A DNA stretch of 64,000 bases from Opeltia flavorubescens (lineage: Eukaryota; Ascomycota; Lecanoromycetes; Teloschistales; Teloschistaceae). Shown here piece after piece: positions 54,452 through 64,000 of the stretch. The notes under the pieces are model-generated. The model was not told where the DNA came from and ran no database searches. It saw only the letters and a program-made list of their open reading frames with translations. The stretch is from positions 1,178,001-1,242,000 of the forward strand of contig KE546976.1 in NCBI GenBank assembly GCA_000442125.1. The letters are read 5' to 3'. Position 1 is the stretch's first letter; every line of letters starts with the position of its first letter. The position numbers were made by a program, and so were the translations under genes.

Positions 54452-56903
54452 GATGGTCAGGGTCTGTACGTGATCTTGCTACACAGCTGCTTTTCTCGGA
54501 TAACAAGGACAACATTGCACGCAAAGCAGGATCGGTAAAAGAATTTCAGGAACAGGAAAGGCAGCAGACATAAGAACCTCGGGGTAACACCATATTCCGA
54601 CAATTGAACTTCAATTCGAGTCATTGCATCTCTTTAGAACGTTACACGGCTCGTGAATGGGTGTATTGAGGTTTAGCCAGATGAAGATCTATCCCAGAAA
54701 GTAGACAGCCCGGACGGACGTCGGAGGCCGCTGGGCGCCGCGCAAGCGACCGCATTGGACGAGGTGGTACAATAAGGTTTGCCATCAATAGCCTACGCCA
54801 TAGGCCAACGTAAGTAGCATTTGGCACCCCGCTAGGCAGCCGTGGCTATTCGGTGGGTGGATGTCGAAGCGATAAGATAGGTTATACATACGAGACTGAG
54901 ATTTCAGCCCCCAACTGTGTGACCTAATTGTACGTCTTGACGGATCGGGATAACACTGGCAGCGCCATGTGTAATGCCCAACGCATGGCGGCGGCCGTGT
55001 CTTCAGGCTTCAGTCGCTCAAGCTACACCAAAATATGTTCCGTCTATTAGCTGCTTCGTGTTGAAGATTACAATTCATCAATCGCTTTTCAGCTGCTCGT
55101 GCATGATCCCGCCGTGCCCCGGGATGGTATCGGGACGGGAGCGGACGCGGGATCAAGAAGGTTAGCACCCACGTCTTTCAATCATGGGAATCAACGAAAA
55201 CCGATGCTCGATGAAGCTGAAATTTTCGAATGCAGAAGCCATGGAAATGCATGAAAGCTCTTCCATCGAGATAGATTGAGCTCAAGCTAGTGTCTGGCTA
55301 AGAAATGACAGCAGAACTACTGGCAGACTGAATGACGACAAGGAGAATGCTACGAGCGGACCGAATGATGAAAGGACGAACACGACGCACAGCAAGCCCG
55401 AGCGATACCAATTCAGGGACAGTCCGAGCTAAGTCCCAATTAGGCTAGCGAGAGACCAATGACTAAGCAGAAACTCTTATCTGATGCGTGGAGAAAATCA
55501 AGCATAGCACAGGCAGTCTCATTGGTGAAGGGGCTACGGCAGCCGCTAAACCATGCTTCAAGCTTGCCTCTTAGTGGAATTCTGGGAGGGCCGTTTTAGA
55601 GGCTGCCGTAGGGCCCCACGTTGCCTTCGACCTTTTCACAAACGGGCTATGTTTGTTTATTCGCATTAATATTTTAATTTGACAACTAGATGATATACGA
55701 CTTTCCTCTAGCAGCTATCTCTTGATGATATCGTCGACTCAATGCTACCTATGCACTTGCGCTATGCCAGGGATTTTCAACATGAACAACCCCTGTGGAT
55801 GAACCAACTACACTTAACAGCATTACTTCTAGGACCTGCCAAAATCGAATCCCGGGAGAATCCTTACAGACTAGGGTCTTAAGAGATGTTGACCGAAAGC
55901 TCCGTCAACTTTGAATAACATACCAGTCGCAATGGACAATGTAATGAGGTTGGTTGAGATAAGGCATTGGCTTTAGCTGACTCAATCTTTGTTTTTCCGC
56001 CTCGAACTGCCTTCGTCCTCTCACACTATGTCGATTCATGCTTCCTAGTCTTCTTGGCCTGTCACATCCATCCCCCTGTCGGTCAAATCATAGCAAAAAT
56101 CCCCGTACTCTCCTGGAAGACCGAGTCGAGGCCCTTAATCCAATTCTGGCGATTTCATCTGAAACACGGCAATCTAGCAGGCCGCTGGATCGAAATCATC
56201 GTATACCAAAGCTGATTTGTCTCTTGCGTAACGCTGGGTTGCGCGTGCGTGGCTGCAGGTGAAGTGGCGGATGGTCTCTACAGCCTCTGATTGGCCCCCG
56301 GGTCTCAGTATTCCTCCTCGGCCCGCGCGTCATCCTTGCGACATCCAGACCACACAACCCATCTGGATGTCATCGACGGCATCTATCAACCTCCTGAACG
56401 CTCTTTGACATTGCGCCCGTCTGCCTTGCATCTTCATCGATCTTGAGAATGACTGGCTCGCTGCCATGTGGCTAATATTGGTCGGCCTTGACTACGCGGC
56501 ATCTTGTTCCTTTTGACCCCCAGCTTCTCCTCATCACCTTTCACCCGTGTGCATACAAACCTGGGAAGTGGGCCTGCAAAGAAGACTAGAGATATGTTCG
56601 CACCGACCTCAAGGCCTGTAGCCGCGAATCAGGGGATGTCTAGCATCCATGATCTAGGAAGCAGTCGGATGTGGGGGCTAGATACTCCTTTTTCATCGTA
56701 CCAACAATTTCCTTTACTCGGATGAAGTATATGACCATCTCCTAACCATCTCATTTTCTATTTTCTTCAACCGCTCAAAGATCTTCGTTCGTTTCCATTT
56801 CCAATTTTGAAGCTTTCGCTTCGTTACACTCCTTTACATCTACTTGCCCTGACTTTTGCCTTTTGTGTATACTGGTCTATACACCCACATTCCTTACCAC
56901 AAA
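54452..56903. other. Intergenic region, no gene seen
   Basis: About 2.4 kb between the rhodopsin-type gene (-) and the GH16 gene (+), containing both promoters. Short frames only. A compact inverted repeat lies at 55528-55617 (separate entry). The last 150 bp before the GH16 ATG are pyrimidine-rich, typical of a fungal promoter and 5' UTR. Confidence 0.45.
55528..55617. repeat. 90-bp inverted repeat, possible MITE or hairpin
   Basis: 'ggggctacggcagccgctaaa' at 55530-55550 faces 'ttttagaggctgccgtagggc' at 55594-55614, its near-perfect reverse complement apart from a few mismatches and a small indel. About 43 bp lie between them. The arms are GC-rich in a moderately AT-rich setting. A short miniature inverted-repeat element is the likely explanation. 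Confidence 0.65.
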
Positions 56904-58160
56904 ATGCACTTTACATCCCTTCTTCTGGCTGGCGCGCTTGCCAAGTTGGGCCTTGCTACCTATCATCTGAAAGATGATTATTCTGGAGCCAACTTTTTCA
57001 ACATGTTCGACTTCAATACAGTAGGCAATTGCACTGCAAGTGTATTCACACAAAGCTGACTTCTGTACTAGTTCGATGACCCAACTCATGGATATGTCAA
57101 CTACGTCGACCAAGGCACCGCCGCCTCTCAAGGCATGTTCAGCGTCAACGGCGGACAAGTATCCTTCGGCGTCGACCACACCAACATCGCCTCAGGCCGA
57201 GGCCGCAACAGCATCCGCCTCACAAGCAAAGCCCAATACACCCACGCCCTAGTGGTCATCGATCTAGCCCACATGCCCGGCAGTATCTGCGGCGCCTGGC
57301 CCGCCTTCTGGATGACCGGCCCAAATTGGCCCAGCAGCGGCGAAATCGACATCATCGAAGGCGTCAACACCGGAAGCCAGAACCAAATGACAATGCACAC
57401 CAGCGGCGGGTGTACCCTCGCCGGCAGCAGCTGCGAAGGCGGTCTCGGCTGCCCCATAAAACCCACCGGCGCAAACAACTTCGGCACGAATTTTAACAAC
57501 GCTGGCGGAGGGGTGTACGCCATGCAATGGACAAGCGGCTACATAAACATCTGGTTCTGGCCCCGCGGGCGCGTTCCCAGCGATGCTTTGGGCGCAAACC
57601 CCCGTCCCTCAACCTGGGGCGCCACGACCGCCAGTTTCGTCGGCGGGGAAGGCAACTGCAACATAGATAGCCATTTCAGGAACAACAACCTAATCTTCGA
57701 CACCACATTCTGCGGGGACTGGGCCGGTGGCGTGTGGGGTCAAGATGGAACTTGTGCAGCTAAGGCGGGGAGTTGTCAAGCCTATGTGCAGAACAACCCT
57801 GCTGCGTTCGCGGAGGCGTATTGGACGGTTAATGCGCTGAGGGTGTATAAGAGTGATATGGATACTCCGGCTGTGCAGGCGGCGCAGTTGGTTATGAAGC
57901 CTGTTGCGAGTCCGATTGATGCGCCGCCGGTTACGAAGGCGGTGGATCAACTGCAGTCGACGGCGACGGCGACGACGTATGAGTCTTCGGCGGATGAGAG
58001 TGGGAGTGCGAATGTTTCTGTTGCGGCGAGGGAGGTTGAGGTTGAGAAACATGTGTTGGTCAGAGTATCAAAGTCGCGGGCTGAGAACGAGGTCCCACCA
58101 GTGATGAAGAAGATCTCGAGGCATTTGCACAGACATGTGCATCATTTGCAACGTAGCTAG
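56904..58160 (+). CDS. GH16 family endo-beta-glucanase, secreted, 401 aa
   Basis: Exon 1 is 56904-57020 and exon 2 57072-58160; the 51-nt intron 57021-57071 is phase 0. The N-terminus is a signal peptide of about 18-19 residues ('TSLLLAGALAKLGLA'). The GH16 catalytic motif 'GEIDIIEGVN' is present, with nucleophile E130, D132 and acid/base E135. Surrounding blocks are 'ICGAWPAFWMTGPNWPSSGE', 'NQMTMHTSGGC', 'AMQWTSGYINIWFWPRG' and 'FCGDWAGGVW'. The family hydrolyses beta-1,3(4)- or related glucans in cell walls. After the catalytic domain (to about residue 310) there is a Ser/Thr/Val-rich segment and a basic, His-rich end, with no clear GPI signal. Codon use is C-rich in the 5' half. The gene is complete. 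Confidence 0.92.
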
Positions 58161-58459
58161 AGAGGGCTTGAGTTGAGAAGCGGAGGAGGATGTTGATCGA
58201 TTTAGTAGCCTGGCGCGCTTCGTTCGGTGACATCTATGTATCGGTTTCCTTCCAATTTGTAAATAGCTTCATTTCCTTTCTGTGGTTGGAGGATTCATGG
58301 GCACGGGGAAGTCGCTCGCTAGATACATATATACCCCTTGGCTCAGGATAGATGGGAATTTGGAATGTAAATATCTATACTTCATCTCCATCTGCCTACG
58401 AAAGAAAGCGCAACGACCTCAAAACCCCCTGCCCTCCCCTCCGCCCAATGAACACTCCC
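58161..58459. other. Convergent intergenic spacer
   Basis: About 300 bp separating the 3' ends of the GH16 gene (+) and the hydrolase gene (-). No frame; presumably the two 3' UTRs and poly(A) signals. Confidence 0.5.
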
Positions 58460-59665
58460 TCACAAACCATTCCCCTCCAACCAGTCCAGCGTAGCCTTAT
58501 ACCCCACCCCCGCCCCCCGATGCATCGTCAACGCATGCCCATTACCCTTCTGCGTGTAGATATCCACGCCCTTCGAACCCGGATACATCGACTTTCTAAT
58601 CTCCTCAGGATCAAACCCAAGCCTACAATCCCCCTTACAGATCGGAAAATCGAATTCCGCGAGCAAGAACTGCACCGGTCCCTTAAATTCCTGCGCGGGT
58701 CCAAGGTTGATAGCAGGAGGCAAGAGTTCCGTCGTCGTAATAGTTTGACGAATCGAGAAGGCGTATTCAAGGACTTCCTTTTCGAAACCTCCAATTCCCG
58801 TCGCCGTGTCAGCTTTGGTGGAGAAGAAGACGGTTTGCAAGCCACCTAGTGTGCCGCCGACTATGTATCCCGGTGATCGATCGCCGAAGAGAGACATGTC
58901 ATTTTGTGGAGCGTATTCGAGACCGAAGGTTGATTTTTGCATATCAGGGGCATATTTGTTGGGGATGTATCCTGTGATTACGGCGGCGTTGGAGAGGTTG
59001 CCGTAGGTGGCGAGGAAGGCGCTTGTCAGGACGCTGCCGAAGCTGTGGCCGACGTGGATGATCTTGTCGAAAGACTTGTCGGAACCTGAGACGGTGGTAC
59101 CTGCTGAATTTGCTACGTGTTTAAGCAGTTCTCCACTGCGTGCCATATTGGTAATACCGCGCAAGATCTCGAGTTGAAGAGGTGCTTGGACGATGGTGTA
59201 AGCATCTGGTTTATCGGACAGTCCGGTACCCAGACGATCGTATGTCAATATACTGTAACCTCCTGCAAGGGCGGCATCGACGAAGGAATATTCTGATGGA
59301 TTGATAGTAGGATCCCAGTATCGCTTGTCAAAGAGACCACCATGGGTTGCGATGAAGAGGTTCTGCTTTTTGGTTCCACTTGGTGGAATACATAGCTGAG
59401 CACTGATTTTGTATGTGTCTGATACCTCGATGTTTCGAAGGAGACGACTTGTCACATTGAAAGACCAAGTATCTATGTCCACGGCAAAAGCAGTCGCATT
59501 GATGTTGTCTTCGACATGAACTATATCATACTCCGCGTTCTGCGCCGTGACCGGCACTGGAAGCATGAAATTGTAACATGGCCTGTTGTTCGCTGACGAG
59601 GGGACAGGTCCTGCATTCAGGCTGTTGAAAAGCCACGTGAGCACGAGGAGGGTAGCGATAGCCAT
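58460..59665 (-). CDS. Secreted alpha/beta-hydrolase, 401 aa
   Basis: Single exon on the minus strand with ATG at 59665. Residues 1-18 form a signal peptide ('TLLVLTWLFNSLNAG'). The fold is shown by the oxyanion segment 'FIATHGGLFDKRYWDP', 'LTYDRLGTGLSDKPDA', the nucleophile elbow 'HVGHSFGS' (S208), a probable acid D339 in 'LLAEFDFPICKGDC', and histidine H377 in 'GNGHALTMHR'. Length and layout fit extracellular fungal alpha/beta-hydrolases of the esterase or lipase type. The substrate cannot be told from sequence. Potential N-glycosylation sites occur (for example NATA, NVTS, NLSN). It lies tail-to-tail with the GH16 gene and head-to-head with the Zn2Cys6 gene. Confidence 0.85.
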   Translation of the reverse strand: MAIATLLVLTWLFNSLNAGPVPSSANNRPCYNFMLPVPVTAQNAEYDIVHVEDNINATAFAVDIDTWSFNVTSRLLRNIEVSDTYKISAQLCIPPSGTKKQNLFIATHGGLFDKRYWDPTINPSEYSFVDAALAGGYSILTYDRLGTGLSDKPDAYTIVQAPLQLEILRGITNMARSGELLKHVANSAGTTVSGSDKSFDKIIHVGHSFGSVLTSAFLATYGNLSNAAVITGYIPNKYAPDMQKSTFGLEYAPQNDMSLFGDRSPGYIVGGTLGGLQTVFFSTKADTATGIGGFEKEVLEYAFSIRQTITTTELLPPAINLGPAQEFKGPVQFLLAEFDFPICKGDCRLGFDPEEIRKSMYPGSKGVDIYTQKGNGHALTMHRGAGVGYKATLDWLEGNGL

Positions 59666-60155
59666 TCTGAGGAGAAGCTTGTATTCACGAGCAATCTCTT
59701 TTGTTGACCAGAGAGAACAGGAGAAACCCGATCCCCTTTATAGAGCTCCGTCATCTCCTTGCAAAGCTTATGGCGTTTTTGAGGTTGGTCGAAGGAGTCA
59801 TAATTCGTCCTCGCATCGTTCCTCGCACCGCCATTTCGACACTTGGTCACCATCGTTCAAGTCTAAAATGCGCTGCAGCTGTAAATTATTAGATTCGTTC
59901 CACCAAGTCGCTTACTCAGCTTTAGCCTCGTCCAAGAAGTGGGGCACTGCACTCTCGTTTTCGCTCTCATGCAAGCTTTGAGATGACTCAGACATGCTGA
60001 AATGCAGTATGTTGGGCTCGAGGGATCGCGAATAGATATCTTAAGCGTCTCTGGAAATATAGAAACTCTGAATTGATGAAAAATTTGTCAACTTGGTAGA
60101 TAGACTACCACTGCTCGTGAGACACTTCTTAATGTAAATATTTGACGAAAGTGCA
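59666..60155. promoter_or_regulatory. Shared divergent promoter region
   Basis: These 490 bp contain the start regions of the hydrolase (-) and the Zn2Cys6 regulator (+). Such head-to-head pairs are often co-regulated or regulator-target pairs; that is inference. I did not identify a specific CGG-type inverted site. Confidence 0.4.
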
Positions 60156-61520
60156 ATGAAAGACGTCGAGGTATCTAACTTACGGGTCAAAAAGCCTCAT
60201 AAGAAGGTAAGGTCAGGGTGTACTACCTGTAAAGGGGCCAGGGTCAAGGTCGGTTGTTTCAGCCCGTTTAAACGAGAACGATTGTTTGACGATTTGATCA
60301 AGTGTGACGAGCGGCGCCCCTGCTGTACGAGATGTTATCGCAAGAAGCTCGAGTGCAATTATTTCGAGGGACCAAGGATTATCTTGTCCCCACTAGGATT
60401 GCGTGCCGTAGTCGCTCTTCCGAATCTGGAGTACGGCAATTTGGAGAGCACTCCAAATCCTAGAGCCAATGAACCTTCTTGGGCAGCTAGTGTCCAGGAT
60501 TACGGGGGTATCCGAGATGCTAAGCTTGCGAAACACTATCTCACGCATACCGTACAAACGTTTGTAGACGCCGGCATGTGCGAGGGTCAGTCCGACATGT
60601 GGCGAGTATTTGTTCCAGCGGTCGCTCTCGATTGCCCTGTAGTACGCCAAGGCATGCTTGTCCTCGCGGCAGTATGCTTGCATCACGACTCCTCTGCTGA
60701 TCGATCTGATGAGTTTCGCTTGAGATACCTAGAAGCAGCGGAGGCGCACGGCAAGATCTTCGTCAAGGGAAGCCGGGAGAAGATGCAGGATTTCCAAGCG
60801 GGGCTGAACAGTCAAGACCAAGACTCAATCCTGGCTTGCTCTAGATTGCTGTGTGTTCTTGGCTTTGCCTTTTTTCGAACTCATCGCAAGAACGGCACAA
60901 CTCTTGCTGATGCGGCAGCGTGGACATGGCTCCATTTACTGCGAGGCGTGAAGACAAGCTACCTCTCAGCTGTTGAATCTGGCCAGCCAATCGATGAGAT
61001 TTTCTTGAAAGATATGGCTCCTCCATCCTCCTGCTACCAGCTGACTCTGCAGAAAAGAACAGGCTGCCAGAATCCCTGCTTCAAGTATGTACAAAAGTCA
61101 TGGCAAGAGTGGTTTGACGCTTTGCAGTCCACACTCGACAGAAAATGGAGCTCTCTTGAAGACCAAAGGCTCCAAGGTTTGACCATCGCAATCAATCTCC
61201 TATACGACACCACTGAACAGATTTCCTCGCAAAGGGTAGAGAACGTCTTTCGAATCATCTTTACTTGGCCAGCCGAGATCCCGAGAGGCTTCGTTGACAT
61301 GTTGATGGAAGGGTTTCCTCCCGCACTTGCTGTGTATGCACACTGGCTTCTGCTGGTGGTCCTGGTGGAGGACTTTTGGATGATCGATGATATGGGACGA
61401 GCTGGGATTCGTGATGTCATTGCCATGTGTTCCGAGGCGGACTCGATTGTTCGTCACCTGCTGATATGGCCGCGAAAAATGCTCGACATGAGAATGGAAT
61501 CTGCCGATAGTGTTCCATAA
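60156..61520 (+). CDS. Zn2Cys6 transcription factor, about 436 aa after splicing
   Basis: ATG 60156. The binuclear zinc cluster begins 'RSGCTTCKGARVK' and continues 'CDERRPCCTRCYRKKLECNY'. An in-frame 54-nt intron (60249-60302, gtcggt ... tcaag) lies exactly between them. Removed, it yields the canonical C-x2-C-x6-C-x6-C-x2-C-x6-C; retained, the reading frame stays open but the cluster is split. The rest ('HYLTHTVQTFVDAGMC', 'GMLVLAAVCLHH', 'ALAVYAHWLLLVVLVEDFW') matches the Fungal_trans_2-type regulatory domain found in sterol-uptake and related regulators. A nuclear DNA-binding regulator; its target is unknown, and the adjacent hydrolase is a candidate. Confidence 0.9.
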   Translation: MKDVEVSNLRVKKPHKKVRSGCTTCKGARVKVGCFSPFKRERLFDDLIKCDERRPCCTRCYRKKLECNYFEGPRIILSPLGLRAVVALPNLEYGNLESTPNPRANEPSWAASVQDYGGIRDAKLAKHYLTHTVQTFVDAGMCEGQSDMWRVFVPAVALDCPVVRQGMLVLAAVCLHHDSSADRSDEFRLRYLEAAEAHGKIFVKGSREKMQDFQAGLNSQDQDSILACSRLLCVLGFAFFRTHRKNGTTLADAAAWTWLHLLRGVKTSYLSAVESGQPIDEIFLKDMAPPSSCYQLTLQKRTGCQNPCFKYVQKSWQEWFDALQSTLDRKWSSLEDQRLQGLTIAINLLYDTTEQISSQRVENVFRIIFTWPAEIPRGFVDMLMEGFPPALAVYAHWLLLVVLVEDFWMIDDMGRAGIRDVIAMCSEADSIVRHLLIWPRKMLDMRMESADSVP

Positions 61521-62485
61521 TTACTCGATAGAATAGGATTGCGATGTCATGAAGACATCACGAGATTGGCTTTCATTGGAGTAGATCATAGGCGTCATGA
61601 TCAAGACTTTGCGGCAGAAGCGTATGCGGAGTATGCGTGTCTAGATAACATGATGAACTTGGATTTCGTTCAGAACAATCTGGTACCTACGTCAGGTCAG
61701 ATGACCTGATGCGCTAAGTCACATACGGATAGCCCCTGTCGATCAATGTGACCCAATCAGATCGTCGGTGTTCTTCAACGCCTTTAGATATGGTATACGT
61801 CAAATCTCTGCCGACATATAGTGGCGTTATGAGGAAACTTGCGAGTGCGACTTTCCTTGGCTACCGGTCACTTCAGAATGGTCATAATGCGCCACCCACC
61901 AACGGCATCCTACGTCTGACACGAAGCATGCATCAACGGAGGCCTGGTCAACGATTGCGTTCATACTCAATGAAAGGAGAACCAGGCTATCAAGATCATG
62001 TACATCGCTACTAATTACCTCTTGTTTGTCGTTCCAGGTACCGAAAGGCCATGATCAACGATTTGGAATACCAATCCTTCAAATCCATCTCGCTGCTTGA
62101 CCGGATCGTGCAGACACTAAGCTTTATTAAATGGCAAGGGCACGCCTCTCAACACTACCAGCAAGTTAATGGCACCTAGTTCATATCTCGGAACTCCATC
62201 TTTTGGTTTTTGCAATGATAGACTCAAAAGTCTCGCAATCTTCTACCCAGACAACATGCGTACTCGATACATGACAAAAGAAAGGACAGCCAAATCACGG
62301 CCAAAGAGCAAACCCCAAACCTTCCTTCCCCTCCTCTGCCTTCGAAACCTCAAATCCACAAACAATGACGAAATCAGACCCTTCCTCTCCTCCACCACCA
62401 AACCCACCATTCGCACCCATCCCTCCGACCAGCCCACCTTTCCTCCCCTCTCCACTAGCCATCCACATCCTCCATTCCAACCTCC
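61521..62485. other. Intergenic, no convincing gene
   Basis: Short frames only (61748-62014, 62169-62546). The 62330-62500 part is strongly C-rich on the plus strand, which creates open frames on several phases with no domain. Confidence 0.4.
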
Positions 62486-62674
62486 TCACGAAGGTCGTCC
62501 CTGCGGCCAAGAGATACTGGGCATTGGCTTGGGCTGCGGCGTCTGAGGCGGAGGTTTCGAATTACCGCCCTGGCCCGAACCTCCTGTCGAGGAACCTTGG
62601 ACAGGTCTTGGGGCGAGTTCGAAGGATGGTTGTTTTTTGTTGCCGAAGCAATTGGGGATGCTGTTGGAAGACAT
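62486..62674 (-). CDS. Possible small Pro/Gly-rich protein or first exon, 62 aa
   Basis: The minus frame from ATG 62674 (context aaaaATGt) reads 'SSNSIPNCFGNKKQPSFELA', 'PRPVQGSSTGGSGQGGNSKP', 'PQTPQPKPMPS', stopping at a TGA that overlaps a possible splice donor (gtgagg). It could be the first exon of a longer gene, but the downstream C/G-biased sequence is open in several phases and I cannot choose. A competing plus-strand frame (62365-62742, Pro-rich) overlaps it. Confidence 0.3.
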   Translation of the reverse strand: MSSNSIPNCFGNKKQPSFELAPRPVQGSSTGGSGQGGNSKPPPQTPQPKPMPSISWPQGRPS

Positions 62675-63165
62675 TTTTGGCGAGGCTTTTGCTGGATTGT
62701 GTGATTGGTGGCTTGTCGTCGAAATTTGGAGCGAGGGCTTGAGGGTGCTTTGTTCGATGAGGAGGTTTGAGATTGTGCGGATGAGTCGTAGGAGGAGGGT
62801 TTTATATCTAGAGGTTCTGATGGATATTGCTGGTTTGCTTATCTTTGTGGGTACTCGGCTGTGACGTGTCTGTTTGTTCATCAAAGTGATGAAGCCAGTT
62901 TTGAGACAACTAATTGTTCCAATGCGGTTTCATTCCATTTTAATAGCTGTCGGTGTAGTGAATACAATCATGCCAGGGTTGTGGTCGGGATCCATTCGCG
63001 AATGGACTGTTGTCGTCCCCGGATTGGTTTACGTGGTTTTGAAGCTCTCAACAGCTCATAATAGGCTGACACCTAACGTGGCATCTAGAAATCCTTCATC
63101 GTGTAGGTGCTTCGTTGGTCGGCTCATACGGGGTTGTATATTCACGTCGCGCTGGCATGAGGACA
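62675..63165. other. Intergenic, no gene seen
   Basis: Flank of the small minus-strand frame and 3' flank of the membrane-protein relic. The plus frame 62874-63416 is probably a shadow. Confidence 0.4.
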
Positions 63166-63990
63166 TCAGTGGTACTTCTTGGCGAGCTGTGGTAGCCCAT
63201 CATCGAGTCGTCCCTCCGTTCCAGTCACAAGTTCCAGACGATCTCTTCCTCTCTCCGGGACTCGTACTCTCGTCTTCCAGGTTGATCTGTCCTTCACACC
63301 GCCGCCAACATTCAGCAACTCCCGAGCACGTCCCGAATGCAATGCCAATGCCAGCATCTCTCCCATTTCTCCCCAAGCCGCGCTGGAAAAGCCTTTCCCT
63401 CACCATTCGATTGTAAAATGAGTGGAGTGTGTACACAATAGCCACTGTTGCACGAGTAAAAATAACCACGAGCCCAAAAATCACTGTAGCGCTGCCGTGG
63501 TAGCCGTAGCCGATCCGTATCACTCGACGCTGAAGCGGATAGGGATGGAAATGTCATCATATATATTGCTGAACGCGTCCACGCTCATGTTGAAGACAGC
63601 GATGCCGGAGCAATTCGATGCTCCTCGCTGGATCAAACGGTTCAATGTGGCGACGTTGGGTCCTGGGTCGAAAACCACGTAAGGGGCAGTCCATTGTATG
63701 CCAGACGTGAAAGACCCTCGGCCACGACTGCGGCTCTACTACCTGGGAATTCACCTTTGCCGAATGGTGAACCCACCAAACACGTTCACAGATCATTCGA
63801 TACATTGACTTGGATCGTTCCTGCCGTAGAACCTAGGTCTGCGAGCCAAAGGATCAAGGCGTTGTGAGAAACAGCGCAAAAGTAAGCAGAAGAGGATGTT
63901 TCTGTATGATGCTTGAAGGAAATTAGGACCAGAAAGATCACATCAGGGGTATCCTAATACCTAGCGTCGCTTCTTGCCCATTTTATCCTG
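63166..63990 (-). pseudogene. C-terminal part of a fungal multi-pass membrane protein, frameshifted
   Basis: On the minus strand, coding-like blocks appear in order but in different phases: 'LVGSPFGKGEFPGSRAAVVA'; 'PYVVFDPGPNVATLNRLIQR' and 'FSNIYDDISIPIRFSVE'; a transmembrane helix 'TVIFGLVVIFTRATVAIVYT'; then 'GFSSAAWGEMGEMLALALHS', 'STWKTRVRVPERGRDRLELV' and the end 'QLAKKYH' (stop 63166). The last part fits the C-terminal tail of a common Pezizomycotina membrane-protein family (final helix, then 'aWdsi-E-l-LAL-S', then an LELV-type end). At least two single-base shifts separate the blocks, so it is a pseudogene or contains sequence errors. The 5' part lies beyond the window. Confidence 0.5.
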
Positions 63991-64000
63991 CTTTCTAATG

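Noticed and set aside
57264-58104. Minus-strand and alternative plus frames over the GH16 gene
   Set aside because: These are shadows created by the high GC at third positions; the GH16 catalytic motif fixes the real frame.
62874-63416. 180-codon plus frame
   Set aside because: It overlaps the minus-strand membrane-protein end, whose composition and motif order are far more protein-like.
1-64000. tRNA, rRNA or CRISPR features
   Set aside because: I looked for tRNA-like A/B boxes and for regular spaced repeats; nothing met a standard I could defend. The short repeats present are tandem without spacers.

Overview
This is a piece of nuclear DNA from a filamentous ascomycete (Pezizomycotina). 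The evidence is short GT-AG introns (about 45-90 nt) with CTRAC/CTRAY branch sites, a HET-domain gene, a fungal seven-helix rhodopsin-type membrane protein, a GH16 glucanase and a Zn2Cys6 regulator. A Leotiomycete is possible but I cannot fix the genus. Three ambiguous bases (6600, 14157, 19664) show a draft-quality assembly.

The window has two compartments that meet near 45 kb. The left part (1-45 kb) is gene-poor, repeat-rich accessory DNA. It holds short lineage-specific genes that I cannot name but that fall into at least three paralogous families. Family A proteins have a coiled coil followed by an L-x2-[YF]-P C-terminal motif (11.0, 14.4, 15.7, 17.7, 25.1, 36.8 and 43.1 kb). Family B carries an 'RG-x-I-x-R/K ... 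WPD ... AD' motif (6.7, 9.0, 38.4 and 42.0 kb). Family C carries a 'LWREQVV ... RPPYL ... SLDS' motif (4.9, 11.0 and 39.8 kb). The 502-aa protein at 11.0 kb joins families A and C in one chain and looks like the parental architecture. Many copies are broken by one or a few in-frame stops, and in paired copies the differences are mostly transitions (CAA in one copy, TAA in the other), as expected from repeat-induced point mutation (RIP). The compartment also contains a decayed Vps4/spastin-type AAA ATPase, several minisatellites, and a 1.36-kb element with about 145-160-bp terminal inverted repeats that encloses a copy of sequence also present 6 kb away.

The right part (45-64 kb) is ordinary gene-dense DNA. 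In order it holds a membrane-anchored or secreted hypothetical protein (+); a HET-domain protein (-); two tandem paralogues with a shared DHREGG/GYHG core and Gly/His-rich tails (-, -); a four-exon gene resembling Tse2-type ADP-ribosyltransferases (-); a glutathione S-transferase-like relic (-); a five-exon rhodopsin-domain membrane protein (-); a GH16 glucanase (+) convergent with a secreted alpha/beta hydrolase (-); a Zn2Cys6 transcription factor (+) sharing a divergent promoter with that hydrolase; and at the right edge the frameshifted C-terminal part of a membrane protein (-). No rRNA, tRNA or CRISPR was recognised. No metabolic cluster is obvious. The cell-wall glucanase, hydrolase and regulator form the only group whose layout suggests joint function.
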